44,311 bases of DNA from Paenibacillus sp. UNC499MF (GTDB lineage: Bacteria > Bacillota > Bacilli > Paenibacillales > NBRC-103111), in the NCBI RefSeq assembly GCF_900107975.1, contig NZ_FNVF01000016.1, positions 62,285 through 106,595 on the forward strand, read 5' to 3'. A program made the translations under genes and the position numbers. This document shows positions 17,120 through 25,015 of this stretch, piece after piece; the first letter of the stretch is position 1, and the number at the start of each line of letters is the position of its first letter. The notes under the pieces are model-generated. The model did no database searches. It worked only from the letters and a program-made list of their open reading frames with translations, and was not told where the DNA came from.

Positions 17120-17641
17120 TTGTCTGAGAAGAAAAAGCCGGCAAAACCCGGAGAACGGGAAATTACTTATCAGGTAGGACGCCGCAAAGGCCGTATCCGT
17201 ACCGGAAAAGGGAAAGGCTCCGCGCAGAAAGAGAAGAATTCCGGACCGAAGCGGGAGCACGTTCATTCGACAAAATCATCACATAAACGCGAAAAAGGAA
17301 AAATTACGGCCGCTCGTGCGCATTCCCGAACCGAACAAGTTGAAGGGATGCAGGCTGCAGAAGCGTCTGAGTTTATAGAACTTCCAAGCAATCCTTTCCC
17401 TGCGGCTGCTTCCGGCGAAAGCACGTACCGTGAAGAGGGCCCGCCGGGCCCGGTGGTTCCGCCGAACCCGAAAACGCAGACGGCCCGACTTGCCGGGCAG
17501 AACAGCCGGCTTATGGAGCTGCTGTGGCGGTCGACTCCGCTGCCCGGACGGCGGGCCGCGGCCCTAATAAACTGGATTCTGCCAGTCGCCGCCGCGGCGT
17601 GTACCGTCTGGGCCGTGTCGAAACTATTATCATTCGGCTGA
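17120..17641 (+). CDS. Unknown protein with basic N-terminus and single C-terminal membrane helix
   Basis: I do not recognise this 173-residue protein. Residues 1-60 are rich in Lys, Arg and Gly (for example KGRIRTGKGKGS), the middle (about 75-125) is Pro/Glu/Ser-rich and likely disordered, and the last 25 residues form one hydrophobic helix, so it looks like a tail-anchored protein with a positively charged cytosolic part that could bind nucleic acid or acidic lipids. Start is TTG behind a GGGGGG run about 8 bases away. It follows a terminator and is followed after 34 bases by another unknown membrane protein, with which it may form an operon. Confidence 0.6.
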   Translation: MSEKKKPAKPGEREITYQVGRRKGRIRTGKGKGSAQKEKNSGPKREHVHSTKSSHKREKGKITAARAHSRTEQVEGMQAAEASEFIELPSNPFPAAASGESTYREEGPPGPVVPPNPKTQTARLAGQNSRLMELLWRSTPLPGRRAAALINWILPVAAAACTVWAVSKLLSFG

Positions 17642-17675
17642 ACAGCCTGCCATAAGGGAGAGGATTCCAATTCAA

Positions 17676-18089
17676 TTGTTTACGATTCTGGCCGTTTTTA
17701 CAGCCTTTTTCGGGCTTTTTGTCACTGCTGCTTCCGCATATACCGCCTGGATGCTTCACCGGATGTGGAAACGGGATCTGCGGAGTGCCGCTCCCGGTCA
17801 TGCGGCGGAAATTTTGCAGCGGATAACCCCGCTTGATTACGGGCAGTTTGCGCTGACTGCGATCGGCATGGTAATGCTTCTGGCCGATCTTGTTGCGGTA
17901 CTGCGCGATGCGGATGCTTTTCCCGATTATCATATCGGCTATTTGCTGTGCGGGTTTTTATTCGTGTTCCTGGGTATGCTGATGAGCTTCGGCCGGCTGC
18001 TTCTGACGGTCCGGGCATGGCGCTCCTCAGGCGGCGCGGCTTTTCCACATCATCACGGCCAGCCACACCGAGCTGACAAGGCCGAATAA
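17676..18089 (+). CDS. Unknown small membrane protein
   Basis: A 137-residue protein with about three hydrophobic helices (near 3-25, 58-78 and 88-112) and a hydrophilic His-rich tail (HHHGQPHRADKAE). No family recognised. Start is TTG 12 bases after GGGAGAGG; no better start exists in frame. Its final 63 bases overlap, tail to tail, the 3' end of the minus-strand transporter gene, with no terminator between them. Confidence 0.55.
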   Translation: MFTILAVFTAFFGLFVTAASAYTAWMLHRMWKRDLRSAAPGHAAEILQRITPLDYGQFALTAIGMVMLLADLVAVLRDADAFPDYHIGYLLCGFLFVFLGMLMSFGRLLLTVRAWRSSGGAAFPHHHGQPHRADKAE

Positions 18090-19067
18090 CGGATAAAGCA
18101 CTGCAAGAAGCGGCTTAAAGCCGATCAGGCTGACGACATAACTGAGCGCGATAAGCAGGAGAAGAACGGTTCTGCGGCTCAGGCCCGTCCGCTGCTGCAG
18201 CTGCAGGGTCAGCCCGTAAGTATTGGAAAGATACGTCGTAAAGATTTCACCATAGATGACAAGAAGATATGCAAAAGGGATGAAAGTTCCCATCCCGTTC
18301 ATAATCCGGGCCATCGGAATGCCGAACTGGCGGATTCCCGGCATTTGCGCGCTCAGGGCATAATGCGCGGCGAAGAGCAGCAGGCCGATTCCGATTCCGC
18401 CGAGCAGAGCACCCCGGAAGAGTACGCGCCGGTCTTTGATTTGAGCGCCGAGCGGAACGAGAACCGCTTGGGCGGTGGCGAGGTTAAAGCCGACGTAGAG
18501 CAGGGGCGCGGTCCAGGCGCTGAGCGGCGAATGGTCGGTACCGAGGGTCAGCCATGCCTGCGAAGTGGGGAGCTTGTTTGTGTAGAGCACCAGAATAAGA
18601 CTGAATGCGGCCATAACCGGCACGACGATCGTGTTTACCGTCATAATCGCACCGATACCGCGTGTAATCACGGCATAGGACAGGAGCGCGGTGACGAGCA
18701 GTCCGCTCTGGAAGGGCAGGGACAAGTGTTCGGAGAAAACCGTTCCTCCGCCGGCCAGCATGACCGATGAGATGCCGAAAAGAACGAATAAAGTGAACAA
18801 ACTGATCCATCCGCCGAGTTTCGGGCCGAATAAAGCGGTATTCAAATCTTCATACGATTCCGCCTGGACATCGTGCGCCATAAGCATCATTTTGATGCCC
18901 AGCCATACGAATAAGACGCTCGCGAGCGCGATGGTCAAAGAAGCCGCCGCGCCGTAGCGGGTAAAAAACTGCAGGATCTCCTGACCTGAGGCAAAACCCG
19001 CTCCCACGACCGTCCCGACATACGTAAAAGCAACCTGTGCGGTTTGCGTCCATGTTTTAGAAACCAT
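18027..19067 (-). CDS. YkvI-family membrane protein (putative transporter)
   Basis: A 346-residue polytopic protein with about ten hydrophobic helices. The opening AFTYVGTVVGAGFASGQEIL is the hallmark of the YkvI family, distant relatives of the LeuT-fold amino-acid transporters, where the unwound first helix carries the VGAGFASG glycine motif. The substrate is unknown. Start ATG at 19067 follows GGGTGAG by 6 bases; a GTG at 19076 three codons earlier is an alternative but overlaps the ribosome site. It overlaps the convergent upstream-strand gene by 63 bases. Confidence 0.8.
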   Translation of the reverse strand: MVSKTWTQTAQVAFTYVGTVVGAGFASGQEILQFFTRYGAAASLTIALASVLFVWLGIKMMLMAHDVQAESYEDLNTALFGPKLGGWISLFTLFVLFGISSVMLAGGGTVFSEHLSLPFQSGLLVTALLSYAVITRGIGAIMTVNTIVVPVMAAFSLILVLYTNKLPTSQAWLTLGTDHSPLSAWTAPLLYVGFNLATAQAVLVPLGAQIKDRRVLFRGALLGGIGIGLLLFAAHYALSAQMPGIRQFGIPMARIMNGMGTFIPFAYLLVIYGEIFTTYLSNTYGLTLQLQQRTGLSRRTVLLLLIALSYVVSLIGFKPLLAVLYPLFGLVSSVWLAVMMWKSRAA

Positions 19068-19176
19068 TGTTCTCACCCTTCACGTTTCGTACTAGTACAA
19101 GGTATGTTTCGGACCGGACGGGCATGACAGCAACATAAGAAACGCGCAGGAACAACCCCGTTAGGAGTGTTATGTA

Positions 19177-19788
19177 GTGAAAGAAACGATCTTTGAGCTG
19201 ATTTCCAATTACGGGTATACGGCTCTTTACGCTCTGCTTGCCGCCGGCATAGTCGGCCTGCCGATTCCCGACGAGACGCTGATGACGTTCGTCGGCTCGC
19301 TCACGATGGACACCGGTCCGTTGAATTTTACGCATTCGCTTATCGTCTCCTACCTGGGGACGATGACGGGGATGCTGATTTCCTATACGGTCGGACTCCG
19401 GCTCGGCAAGCCCTTCCTTTACAAAATCGGAAGGTGGGTGCGCATCAAGCAGGAGCGGATCACCCGTACGGAGCTGTGGTTTCAGAAATACGGCATGTGG
19501 GCCGTCTTTTTCGGCTATTTCGTCCCGGGGCTCCGGCATTTTACCTGTTATCTGGCGGGAGTCAGCGGGATTACCCTCTGGCGCTACCTGCTTTTTGCCG
19601 GATCGGGCGCTCTGCTGTGGTGCTGTACGTTTCTTTCGCTCGGACATTTTATCGGGGCCAACTTTGAAGCGGTGCTTCACGGGATTCACTCGTATCTCGG
19701 CATCTGTATCTTATGGCTCGCCGTTGCCGCGGCAGTCGGTTTTCTTATTTACTATCTCATCCGCAGAAAAAGAAAAAAGAACAGTTAA
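19177..19788 (+). CDS. DedA-family membrane protein
   Basis: A 203-residue DedA/SNARE-associated (VTT) protein with about four or five hydrophobic segments. Family motifs are GLPIPDE (about 26-32, with the membrane-embedded acidic pair) and the FVPGLRHFTCYLAG re-entrant segment (about 113-126), where the Arg is normally essential. DedA proteins are proposed lipid scramblases or transporters, including undecaprenyl-phosphate recyclers in Firmicutes; which lipid is handled here cannot be told. Start is GTG 9 bases after TTAGGAG. The C-terminus is strongly basic (RRKRKKNS). The stop codon lies inside the left arm of the terminator. Confidence 0.88.
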   Translation: MKETIFELISNYGYTALYALLAAGIVGLPIPDETLMTFVGSLTMDTGPLNFTHSLIVSYLGTMTGMLISYTVGLRLGKPFLYKIGRWVRIKQERITRTELWFQKYGMWAVFFGYFVPGLRHFTCYLAGVSGITLWRYLLFAGSGALLWCCTFLSLGHFIGANFEAVLHGIHSYLGICILWLAVAAAVGFLIYYLIRRKRKKNS

Positions 19789-19826
19789 AAACCCGCCAGC
19801 CTTAGGGCTGCGGGTTTTTAACTGTT
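19780..19826. terminator. Bidirectional terminator between dedA and lipoprotein gene
   Basis: A long near-perfect palindrome pairs ACAGTTAAAAACCCGC with GCGGGTTTTTAACTGT around an inner AGCC/GGCT stem. A-rich and T-rich arms make it work in both directions. Confidence 0.9.
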
Positions 19827-19839
19827 CTTGCACCGGCGC

Positions 19840-20496
19840 TTAGCTGGCCGGGAACAATTTGATCGATTGGATCGTATGGCTTTCGGGATCAAGATCCAGC
19901 TTCAATACGGTGTTGCGGGCTTTATAGGTCAGCACGTAATCCGTGCGGTTGTCGGGCTTGCCCAGAACGCTCGCGGCATCATCGACGGTTTGTCCGAGAC
20001 GAAGCCCGCCCAGCCCCGGATCGATATCGGCCGATTGAATCTGGACGAATTCGAGGCGGTCGAACACATTGAAACCGACGGAAAAGGACCCGTACTCGTA
20101 TACCGTGACGGACTGCGGATCTTCATCCATGACGAACATGTTTTGCGCTTTTCCGAAGAGGTTCAGAACCTCGTCTTTGGTCGTTCCCAGCGTAACGCCC
20201 ATCAAGGCCGGGTTGTTGGCACGGTAGGTGTTTTCCGGAGTAACCACTGGCTTGGCTTTGACCGGCCCTTCCGTATTTTCGTTGGAAGAAACCGCAGCCG
20301 AACGATCGGGAGCCGGCGTCTGCCCGACTGCACCGGAAGGAGAAGGCTTGGCGTTTTCTTCAGATTCCGCCTGATTTGCGGAGGGACCGGCAGGTTCTTT
20401 CCCCCAATACGTATGTACAGCTTCACAGCCTGCCGCCGCCGGCAGAACGGAGATCAGAAGACCGATCATCGCTGCTCTGCGGAGTTTGTTCTTCAT
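19840..20496 (-). CDS. Lipoprotein with two SmpA/BamE-like repeats
   Basis: A 218-residue predicted lipoprotein. The signal peptide MKNKLRRAAMIGLLISVLPA ends in AAGC with Cys24 as lipidation site. A Pro/Ser/Ala-rich linker (about 35-95) leads to two related halves: GVTLGTTKDEVLNLFGKAQ and GLRLGQTVDDAASVLGKPD, each the start of a small alpha/beta unit of the SmpA/OmlA type. The function is unknown; these folds usually mediate protein contacts at the cell surface. Start at 20496 is chosen for the signal peptide and the AAAGGAACG ribosome site; a longer in-frame reading from 20580 would bury the signal sequence. Confidence 0.75.
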   Translation of the reverse strand: MKNKLRRAAMIGLLISVLPAAAGCEAVHTYWGKEPAGPSANQAESEENAKPSPSGAVGQTPAPDRSAAVSSNENTEGPVKAKPVVTPENTYRANNPALMGVTLGTTKDEVLNLFGKAQNMFVMDEDPQSVTVYEYGSFSVGFNVFDRLEFVQIQSADIDPGLGGLRLGQTVDDAASVLGKPDNRTDYVLTYKARNTVLKLDLDPESHTIQSIKLFPAS

Positions 20497-20835
20497 TGCA
20501 ATCGTTCCTTTCTTCTGCCGCACCGGTTTCGGACGCGGAGCGACATTCCTTATCATACGCCCTAGGGACGAATCGTTCAAATTTCATATTGGCTTGGATG
20601 AGGTGATAGTGGAGACTGGAGTCGTTGTAACGCCACCATAATCTGCCTTGCACGTTTTAAGCCGGCTTTTCTCGCTTTACCGGCGGTAGGAAGAATGAGG
20701 ACGCCCTCCTATTTATACAGACTGGTCAAAGGGCCGAAAAGTTCCGGGAGAAAGGGCCTAAGGCGTAAAATGGGACTTGAAACCTATGTTTGGCTTGTGG
20801 TACGTTAACACATATTCAAAGGTGGAGGAGAAGCT
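20497..20835. other. Intergenic region before xpt; no purine riboswitch recognised
   Basis: Bacillus xpt genes commonly carry a guanine riboswitch, so its conserved pieces (GTTTCTACC-type J2/3, CCGTAAA-type L3) were looked for; none is present. A weak promoter candidate, TTGAAA (20777-20782) with TACGTT 18 bases on, is the only signal seen, plus a GCCGG/CCGGC hairpin near 20662-20692. Confidence 0.5.
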
Positions 20836-21408
20836 ATGGAACTGTTGAAACAACGTATCTTAGAAGCCGGAAGCGTCGTTTCCGACCAAGTCGTTAAATT
20901 GGATGCCATCTTGAATCATCAAGTCGATCCTGCATTGATTAAGGAAATGGGCAAGGAATTCGCACGGCGCTTTGTAGAAAGCTCGCCTACCAAAGTGCTG
21001 ACTGTCGAGTCGTCCGGAATCCCGCTTTCTTTTGCCGTCGCAAGCGAGCTGGGCATCCCGTTTATTTTCGCCAGACGCAAAAAGTCGGTGACTATGGGCG
21101 AGGATACTTATTGTGAACGTGTACCGTCCTTCACCAAAGGAATCGTGACGGATATTATGGTTTCTTCCCAATATATAACCGCAAACGACCGGATTTTAAT
21201 CATAGACGACATTATCGCCAACGGCGATGCGGCCAGGGGGCTGATCCGGATTGTGGAGCGCTCGGGAGCTGAACTGGTCGGAGTCGGGATCGCGGTAGAG
21301 AAGGCGTTTCAAGCCGGAGGCCGGGCGATCCGTGAACAGGGGATCCGTACGGAGTCTCTCGTAACGATAACTTCCCTCGAACAAGGACATATTGTGTTCG
21401 CAGATTGA
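20836..21408 (+). CDS. xpt: Xanthine phosphoribosyltransferase
   Basis: A 190-residue purine salvage enzyme that joins xanthine and PRPP to give XMP and pyrophosphate in the cytosol. The PRPP-binding signature ILIIDDIIANGDA is at 120-132, the N-terminus MELLKQRILEAGSVV and the segment FARRKKSVTMGEDTYCE (about 78-94) match Bacillus Xpt closely, and the length is the family norm. GGAGGAG precedes the ATG. Unlike the Bacillus subtilis xpt-pbuX arrangement, there is no xanthine permease gene next to it and no purine riboswitch was recognised upstream. Confidence 0.93.
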   Translation: MELLKQRILEAGSVVSDQVVKLDAILNHQVDPALIKEMGKEFARRFVESSPTKVLTVESSGIPLSFAVASELGIPFIFARRKKSVTMGEDTYCERVPSFTKGIVTDIMVSSQYITANDRILIIDDIIANGDAARGLIRIVERSGAELVGVGIAVEKAFQAGGRAIREQGIRTESLVTITSLEQGHIVFAD

Positions 21409-21470
21409 CCGTTATTTTATGAAAACATTTTCATTCTGCTTCAATGCTTTCCTGGAAGGGGTAAATTCGA

Positions 21471-21476
21471 TATAAT
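21471..21476 (+). promoter_or_regulatory. -10 element upstream of small unknown gene
   Basis: A perfect TATAAT lies 32 bases before the next start. The matching -35 (TTTCCT, 17 bases upstream) is weak. Confidence 0.35.
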
Positions 21477-21507
21477 AGAGGAAGGTAACTGGAGAGGAGG
21501 GATCGCT

Positions 21508-21834
21508 ATGGGAAATGAGCAAATTCCAGCCGAATATTTGCTGGAGAAGCTGTCCGAAGCGAAGAACCATTTCGAACGCGCCCTAGACTGCAAACACACC
21601 GAGTTTGATGATTTGTACCCGTATATGATTGAACACCCTCAATTTTTCTGGTATAAACGATACGTGGCATGGTCTGAACTTCTTACGGTGGTCAAATTCT
21701 TTATGGAACTTTCCGTTCCGTGGGAATCCCAGTTTACGGTTCAGCAGGTCGATTATATCAAGAAACGCGTCATGTCGAGCAAAGTATTGGATTGCTGGTT
21801 TGAAAATACGGATTCCAAAGAACACGTCGGCTGA
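21508..21834 (+). CDS. Unknown small soluble protein
   Basis: A 108-residue acidic, mainly helical protein rich in aromatic residues, for example HPQFFWYKRYVAWSELLTVV. No signal peptide, membrane helix or known motif is seen. GGAGAGGAGGG precedes the ATG and codon use matches its neighbours, so it is probably a real gene. It is a single-gene unit between a candidate promoter and a terminator. Confidence 0.65.
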   Translation: MGNEQIPAEYLLEKLSEAKNHFERALDCKHTEFDDLYPYMIEHPQFFWYKRYVAWSELLTVVKFFMELSVPWESQFTVQQVDYIKKRVMSSKVLDCWFENTDSKEHVG

Positions 21835-21851
21835 CGTGTTCCTCATAAGCA

Positions 21852-21883
21852 AGACCTGCCGGGAAGCCGGCAGGTCTTTTTTT
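21852..21883. terminator. Terminator between two convergent small genes
   Basis: AGACCTGCCGG (21852-21862) pairs with CCGGCAGGTCT (21867-21877) with a 4-base loop and a T tract. A second hairpin, GAACACGTC with GACGTGTTC (21820-21841), lies just before it over the stop codon. Confidence 0.9.
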
Positions 21884-22193
21884 AATTCAACACATTCATT
21901 TCTTCGATATGTTTGCGGGTTTCTTCCGTCCCCAAATTGTAAAGCGTCTGATAAATCTGCTTGAGATCATAGTCGTAGGCGTCGTTTTCTTTATCCTTGT
22001 GATATTCCTTAAAAGGCAGGAGAGCCCGGAAATGCGTCTGCTCGTCCGACTCGTCTATAACCTCGAAAAGCTCGGCCAGTTTGTCGATTTCCTCATCCGT
22101 TGCCTTAATTTCGAAATCGAAGTTGATCTCGTCCGCTTCGTCGACGATTTGTTTGGAACCTACGCTGACGTAAAATGTTTTTTTGCCGTCCAT
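21882..22193 (-). CDS. Unknown small acidic protein
   Basis: A 103-residue strongly acidic protein (many Asp/Glu) that starts MDGKKTFYVSVGSKQIVDE and ends with a helical TLYNLGTEETRKHIEEM segment. No family recognised. GAAGGGAGC precedes the ATG by about 9 bases. Its stop codon lies in the T tract of the shared terminator. Confidence 0.65.
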   Translation of the reverse strand: MDGKKTFYVSVGSKQIVDEADEINFDFEIKATDEEIDKLAELFEVIDESDEQTHFRALLPFKEYHKDKENDAYDYDLKQIYQTLYNLGTEETRKHIEEMNVLN

Positions 22194-22354
22194 CGCTCTT
22201 CGCTCCCTTCATATAAGCCTGACCGCAGGTTTTATCCCTTCATTTTAAAAGGATTGCCCAACTAGCCGGCTTCTAAAACCACGCAGTCTGCAGATTTTAT
22301 TACCCGGTGCCCGAAAAAAATGAATCAGGCGGTTCCATCCGTTCTACAGGCTTC

Positions 22355-22383
22355 TTGGCTTGCCGCCGGGTTTTGTGTATGCT
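22355..22383 (+). promoter_or_regulatory. Candidate sigma-A promoter for the small gene and cbiZ
   Basis: TTGGCT (22355-22360) and TATGCT (22378-22383) are spaced by 17 bases, about 80 bases before the first start. Confidence 0.45.
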
Positions 22384-22471
22384 AGTAGGGATGCTGGCTT
22401 TGCCTTTTGCGGGCGAGCGGGCCGAAGATACAATTGCCCAGGAAATTTTTTGGAGCAAAGGAGGGCTTGTC

Positions 22472-22720
22472 ATGATCAGCGACGAGCAGTTAGACCGATA
22501 CCGGATTGACGGAACCCTGCTTAGAATTGTCAGGGACGCGGATCCGCGCAACGATATACGAGGCTATGTGGTGGCATGGAACGAGTCGTCCGTTGCCATT
22601 CGCAAACGCAGCCGGAAGCTGGTTCAACTGGATAGAAAGTATGTTTATCAGCCTTATACGGAAAGTCGTCCCGCCGAGTATACGCTGCCCCGGGAAACTA
22701 ATGAGGGTGAGGAGGCCTGA
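22472..22720 (+). CDS. Unknown 82-residue protein upstream of cbiZ
   Basis: A small soluble protein, MISDEQLDRYRIDGTLLRIV at its start, with a basic beta-strand-like middle (WNESSVAIRKRSRKLVQLDR). No family recognised; the pattern recalls small SH3/Sm-like barrels, but this is only an impression. The ATG at 22472 is chosen because of the strong AAAGGAGGG six bases before it; longer in-frame readings lack one. The cbiZ start lies only five bases after its stop, so the two are co-transcribed and probably translationally coupled. Confidence 0.65.
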   Translation: MISDEQLDRYRIDGTLLRIVRDADPRNDIRGYVVAWNESSVAIRKRSRKLVQLDRKYVYQPYTESRPAEYTLPRETNEGEEA

Positions 22721-22724
22721 TCCG

Positions 22725-23660
22725 TTGAACACTCCAAAATCACTCATCTACTCCGAAAGCCGACCGGCCGCAGGAATAACCGCAGGCGTAAACGGAGGCG
22801 AAGCGGGAAGCTATCTTCTGCTGGAGTCTCTTTCGCCTCTAAGGACGTTAAGCTCCGCGCCTTGGGGCGGGGGGTTCGGTTACCACCGTACAATCATCAA
22901 CCGCAAGGTAGATAAAACGTATGCCTGCGGCAATCCGGTCACTGAGATGAACGAATTTCTGGGGACGGTCGGTCTGAACAGCGAGGAAACGGCCTGCCTG
23001 CTTACTTCCGTGCATATGAGCGGCCTCGGCGAAAGTCATCTTCGAATGGACGATCCTGTTCCCGTGACGGTAACAGCCGGCGTAACCGGGTTCGATTCTT
23101 GCGGTACGTCCGAAGGTAAGCCGGATGCTCCCGCCGAAGCCCGGAAAGCGCACCGCCTCTCCGGTGCGCCTGACGCAAGGCCGGGAACCCTGGTGACCGG
23201 AGGAGCCGGGCTTCCGGCCGGCGCAGGCAAAGGTGCCGCGGAATCGGCGGCCGCTATCGCGGCGGACACCGGAATAGCCGTCAGCGCCTGGGTGACCGTC
23301 GGCTATTCCAACATGGCGCGGGCCGGACGCGGGCTTCCGGCTTCGGCGCTGTTTCCCGGCACGATTAATATTATCGTGGCCGTGGAAGGCGAGTTGACCG
23401 ATGAGGCTATGGTCAACGCCGTCATAACCGCCACCGAAGCGAAGGCGGCGGCTCTGCAGGACCTCGGCGTAGCGCTGGAGGACGGCAGCGGGGCGACGGG
23501 CACGACGACGGACGCCGTGCTGATCGCAGCCACGCAGAAAGGCCGGGTCCACCGCTACGCGGGAACGGCCACTTACCTCGGCCATATGATCGGCCGGTCC
23601 GTTTATGAAGCCGCCATGCAGTCCGGCTTGGCTTACAAGAAGGCTCTGGCGCTTCCGTAA
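22725..23660 (+). CDS. cbiZ: Adenosylcobinamide amidohydrolase CbiZ
   Basis: A 311-residue CbiZ protein. CbiZ removes the aminopropanol tail from adenosylcobinamide to give adenosylcobyric acid, allowing salvage of incomplete corrinoids into B12. Recognisable segments are WGGGFGYHRTIINRKVDKTY, GLNSEETACLLTSVHMS, AWVTVGYSNMARAG and the C-terminal GTTTDAVLIAATQKG. Start is TTG behind GTGAGGAGG; no better start is seen. About 55 residues near 125-185 (Ala/Gly/Pro/Ser-rich) seem to be an insertion in the domain. No other cobalamin genes adjoin it, but a B12-dependent ribonucleotide reductase is 12 kb away. Confidence 0.85.
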   Translation: MNTPKSLIYSESRPAAGITAGVNGGEAGSYLLLESLSPLRTLSSAPWGGGFGYHRTIINRKVDKTYACGNPVTEMNEFLGTVGLNSEETACLLTSVHMSGLGESHLRMDDPVPVTVTAGVTGFDSCGTSEGKPDAPAEARKAHRLSGAPDARPGTLVTGGAGLPAGAGKGAAESAAAIAADTGIAVSAWVTVGYSNMARAGRGLPASALFPGTINIIVAVEGELTDEAMVNAVITATEAKAAALQDLGVALEDGSGATGTTTDAVLIAATQKGRVHRYAGTATYLGHMIGRSVYEAAMQSGLAYKKALALP

Positions 23661-24016
23661 GGTTTGGATGCCGGGGCGCACCGATCACGGCTTGCGGCTC
23701 ACGGCTTGCGTTCCGGTGTCTCATGACGTGGCGGGCCGCAGATCTTAACTCGCCTATCAGTCCGCCCGACGCGGCGGTTCACCGACACGCAACGATAAGA
23801 AACGAACATAATGATACGTCCCCGCATCAGCACAGCGCATCCTTTCCTTAGGATCGCGCTGTTTCTTTTTGTCCCTATCATGTTAGAAAAAACTCCGGAA
23901 TAAGCATGAAGTAAGCGTAAACAAGCAAGTTTAAACTCTTTTCGGTAAGGATGCCGATTCTTCTGAAACCGCTGAACACTCCGGCCGTATCATAAAGAAA
24001 AGAGAGGGGGATTGCC
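23661..24016. other. Intergenic region after cbiZ
   Basis: Apart from the terminator at 23833-23870 and a short direct repeat (CACGGCTTGCG twice near 23687-23710), nothing recognisable was found here. Confidence 0.5.
23833..23870 (+). terminator. Terminator downstream of cbiZ
   Basis: CAGCGC-ATCCT pairs with AGGAT-c-GCGCTG around a six-base loop, followed by TTTCTTTTT. It lies about 170 bases after the cbiZ stop. Confidence 0.75.
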
Positions 24017-24314
24017 GTGGAATGGAGTTTGGATATCCCGGTGCTGTTTCTGGCACTCGGGTTTACCTGCTGGTGGCTGGGCGAATGGATTTCGCTGACC
24101 CCTCTCAAAGCCGTGGAATTTCCCGTCCCGCAGTTCTCTTCGGATAAGAGCGGTACGCCGGTACTCATCCGGCCGATCGGATTCGGATTTTTTAGGACCC
24201 GGCGGAAAATCCCTGCCCGGAGCGATCATCATTCCGGTGAACCGGATTCCTCCCGTTTTAGCGTTGCAAGTTACTGCCGGTATGGCCGCTATCAAAAAAC
24301 GGGAGGAATCCTTC
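24017..24314 (+). other. Possible frameshifted reading frame leading into the YidC-type gene
   Basis: A GTG at 24017 behind GAGAGGGGG opens a frame beginning MEWSLDIPVLFLALGFTCWW (one hydrophobic helix). It reads convincingly to FGFF at a run of six Ts (24188-24193). From there the other frame, beginning LGPGGKSLPGAIIIPVNRIP, looks more protein-like and stays open without a stop straight into the YidC-type gene. Removing one T would fuse everything into one protein. Whether this is an assembly error, mutation or coincidence cannot be decided here; the plain reading would continue to a stop at 24385 and overlap the next gene. Confidence 0.3.
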
Positions 24315-25001
24315 ATGTCACTTTTACAACCTTTCATATCTTTATTGGACCTTATTCTAAACGCTTTAGCCGCCTTTACGACTGATTGGGGGCTGGCGAT
24401 CCTGCTGCTTGCCCTGCTTGTGCGCAGTCTCTTATTCCGTTTAAATTTGCTCAGTGCCCGGCAGCAGGTGAGACAAATTCGAATGCAGCCGGCTATCCGG
24501 GAGCTCCGTGAGCGGTATGCGGACCAATCCGGCAAACTGGGCGAGGAGATGCTCCGGCTGTATTCCCGCTATGGCATCAAGCCTGGGCTTGCTTTTGCGG
24601 CAGGGCTTATCCAAATGCCCGTCTTCATGAGCCTTTACCCGTATTTTTCCCAGCATGGCGCCCAAATGACCACCATGCTGATTCCGTGGATGCAGATGCT
24701 GGGCGTTCCCGATCCGTCCTACGCGCTTCCCGTACTGTACGGGATAATCGGATGGCTCGGGATGCTGATCAGCCTCGTTCCGGATCAGGCGGCATCCCAG
24801 CCAGCGCTGCTCAAGGCGGGAATGCCGCTTGTCATCACGGTCGTTTCATTAGCGGTGATGTGGCGCTCTCCGGCCGCCCTCGTTCTTTACTGGGCGGGAA
24901 GCGGTGTCATAACTTTACTGGAACGGTTGTTTTTCCGCTCTTCCTTCGGTCAGAAACTTCTTCATAAAGGAATTCCGGCCCCGGAACCGGTAAACGATTA
25001 G
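24315..25001 (+). CDS. YidC/Oxa1-family membrane protein insertase
   Basis: A 228-residue short YidC of the Firmicute type, which helps insert small proteins into the cytoplasmic membrane. The first core helix TDWGLAILLLALLVRSLLFR carries the Arg that in Bacillus SpoIIIJ forms the charged groove; the cytosolic helical hairpin with RMQPAIRELRERYAD follows, then MPVFMSLYPYF and further helices. The N-terminal lipoprotein signal of SpoIIIJ is not present from this start. Start ATG follows GGGAGGAATCCTTC. The gene is not next to rnpA/rpmH or jag, so it is likely a second paralogue, perhaps specialised. See the possible frameshifted extension upstream. Confidence 0.82.
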   Translation: MSLLQPFISLLDLILNALAAFTTDWGLAILLLALLVRSLLFRLNLLSARQQVRQIRMQPAIRELRERYADQSGKLGEEMLRLYSRYGIKPGLAFAAGLIQMPVFMSLYPYFSQHGAQMTTMLIPWMQMLGVPDPSYALPVLYGIIGWLGMLISLVPDQAASQPALLKAGMPLVITVVSLAVMWRSPAALVLYWAGSGVITLLERLFFRSSFGQKLLHKGIPAPEPVND

Positions 25002-25015
25002 CAAGTAGCTGATGA

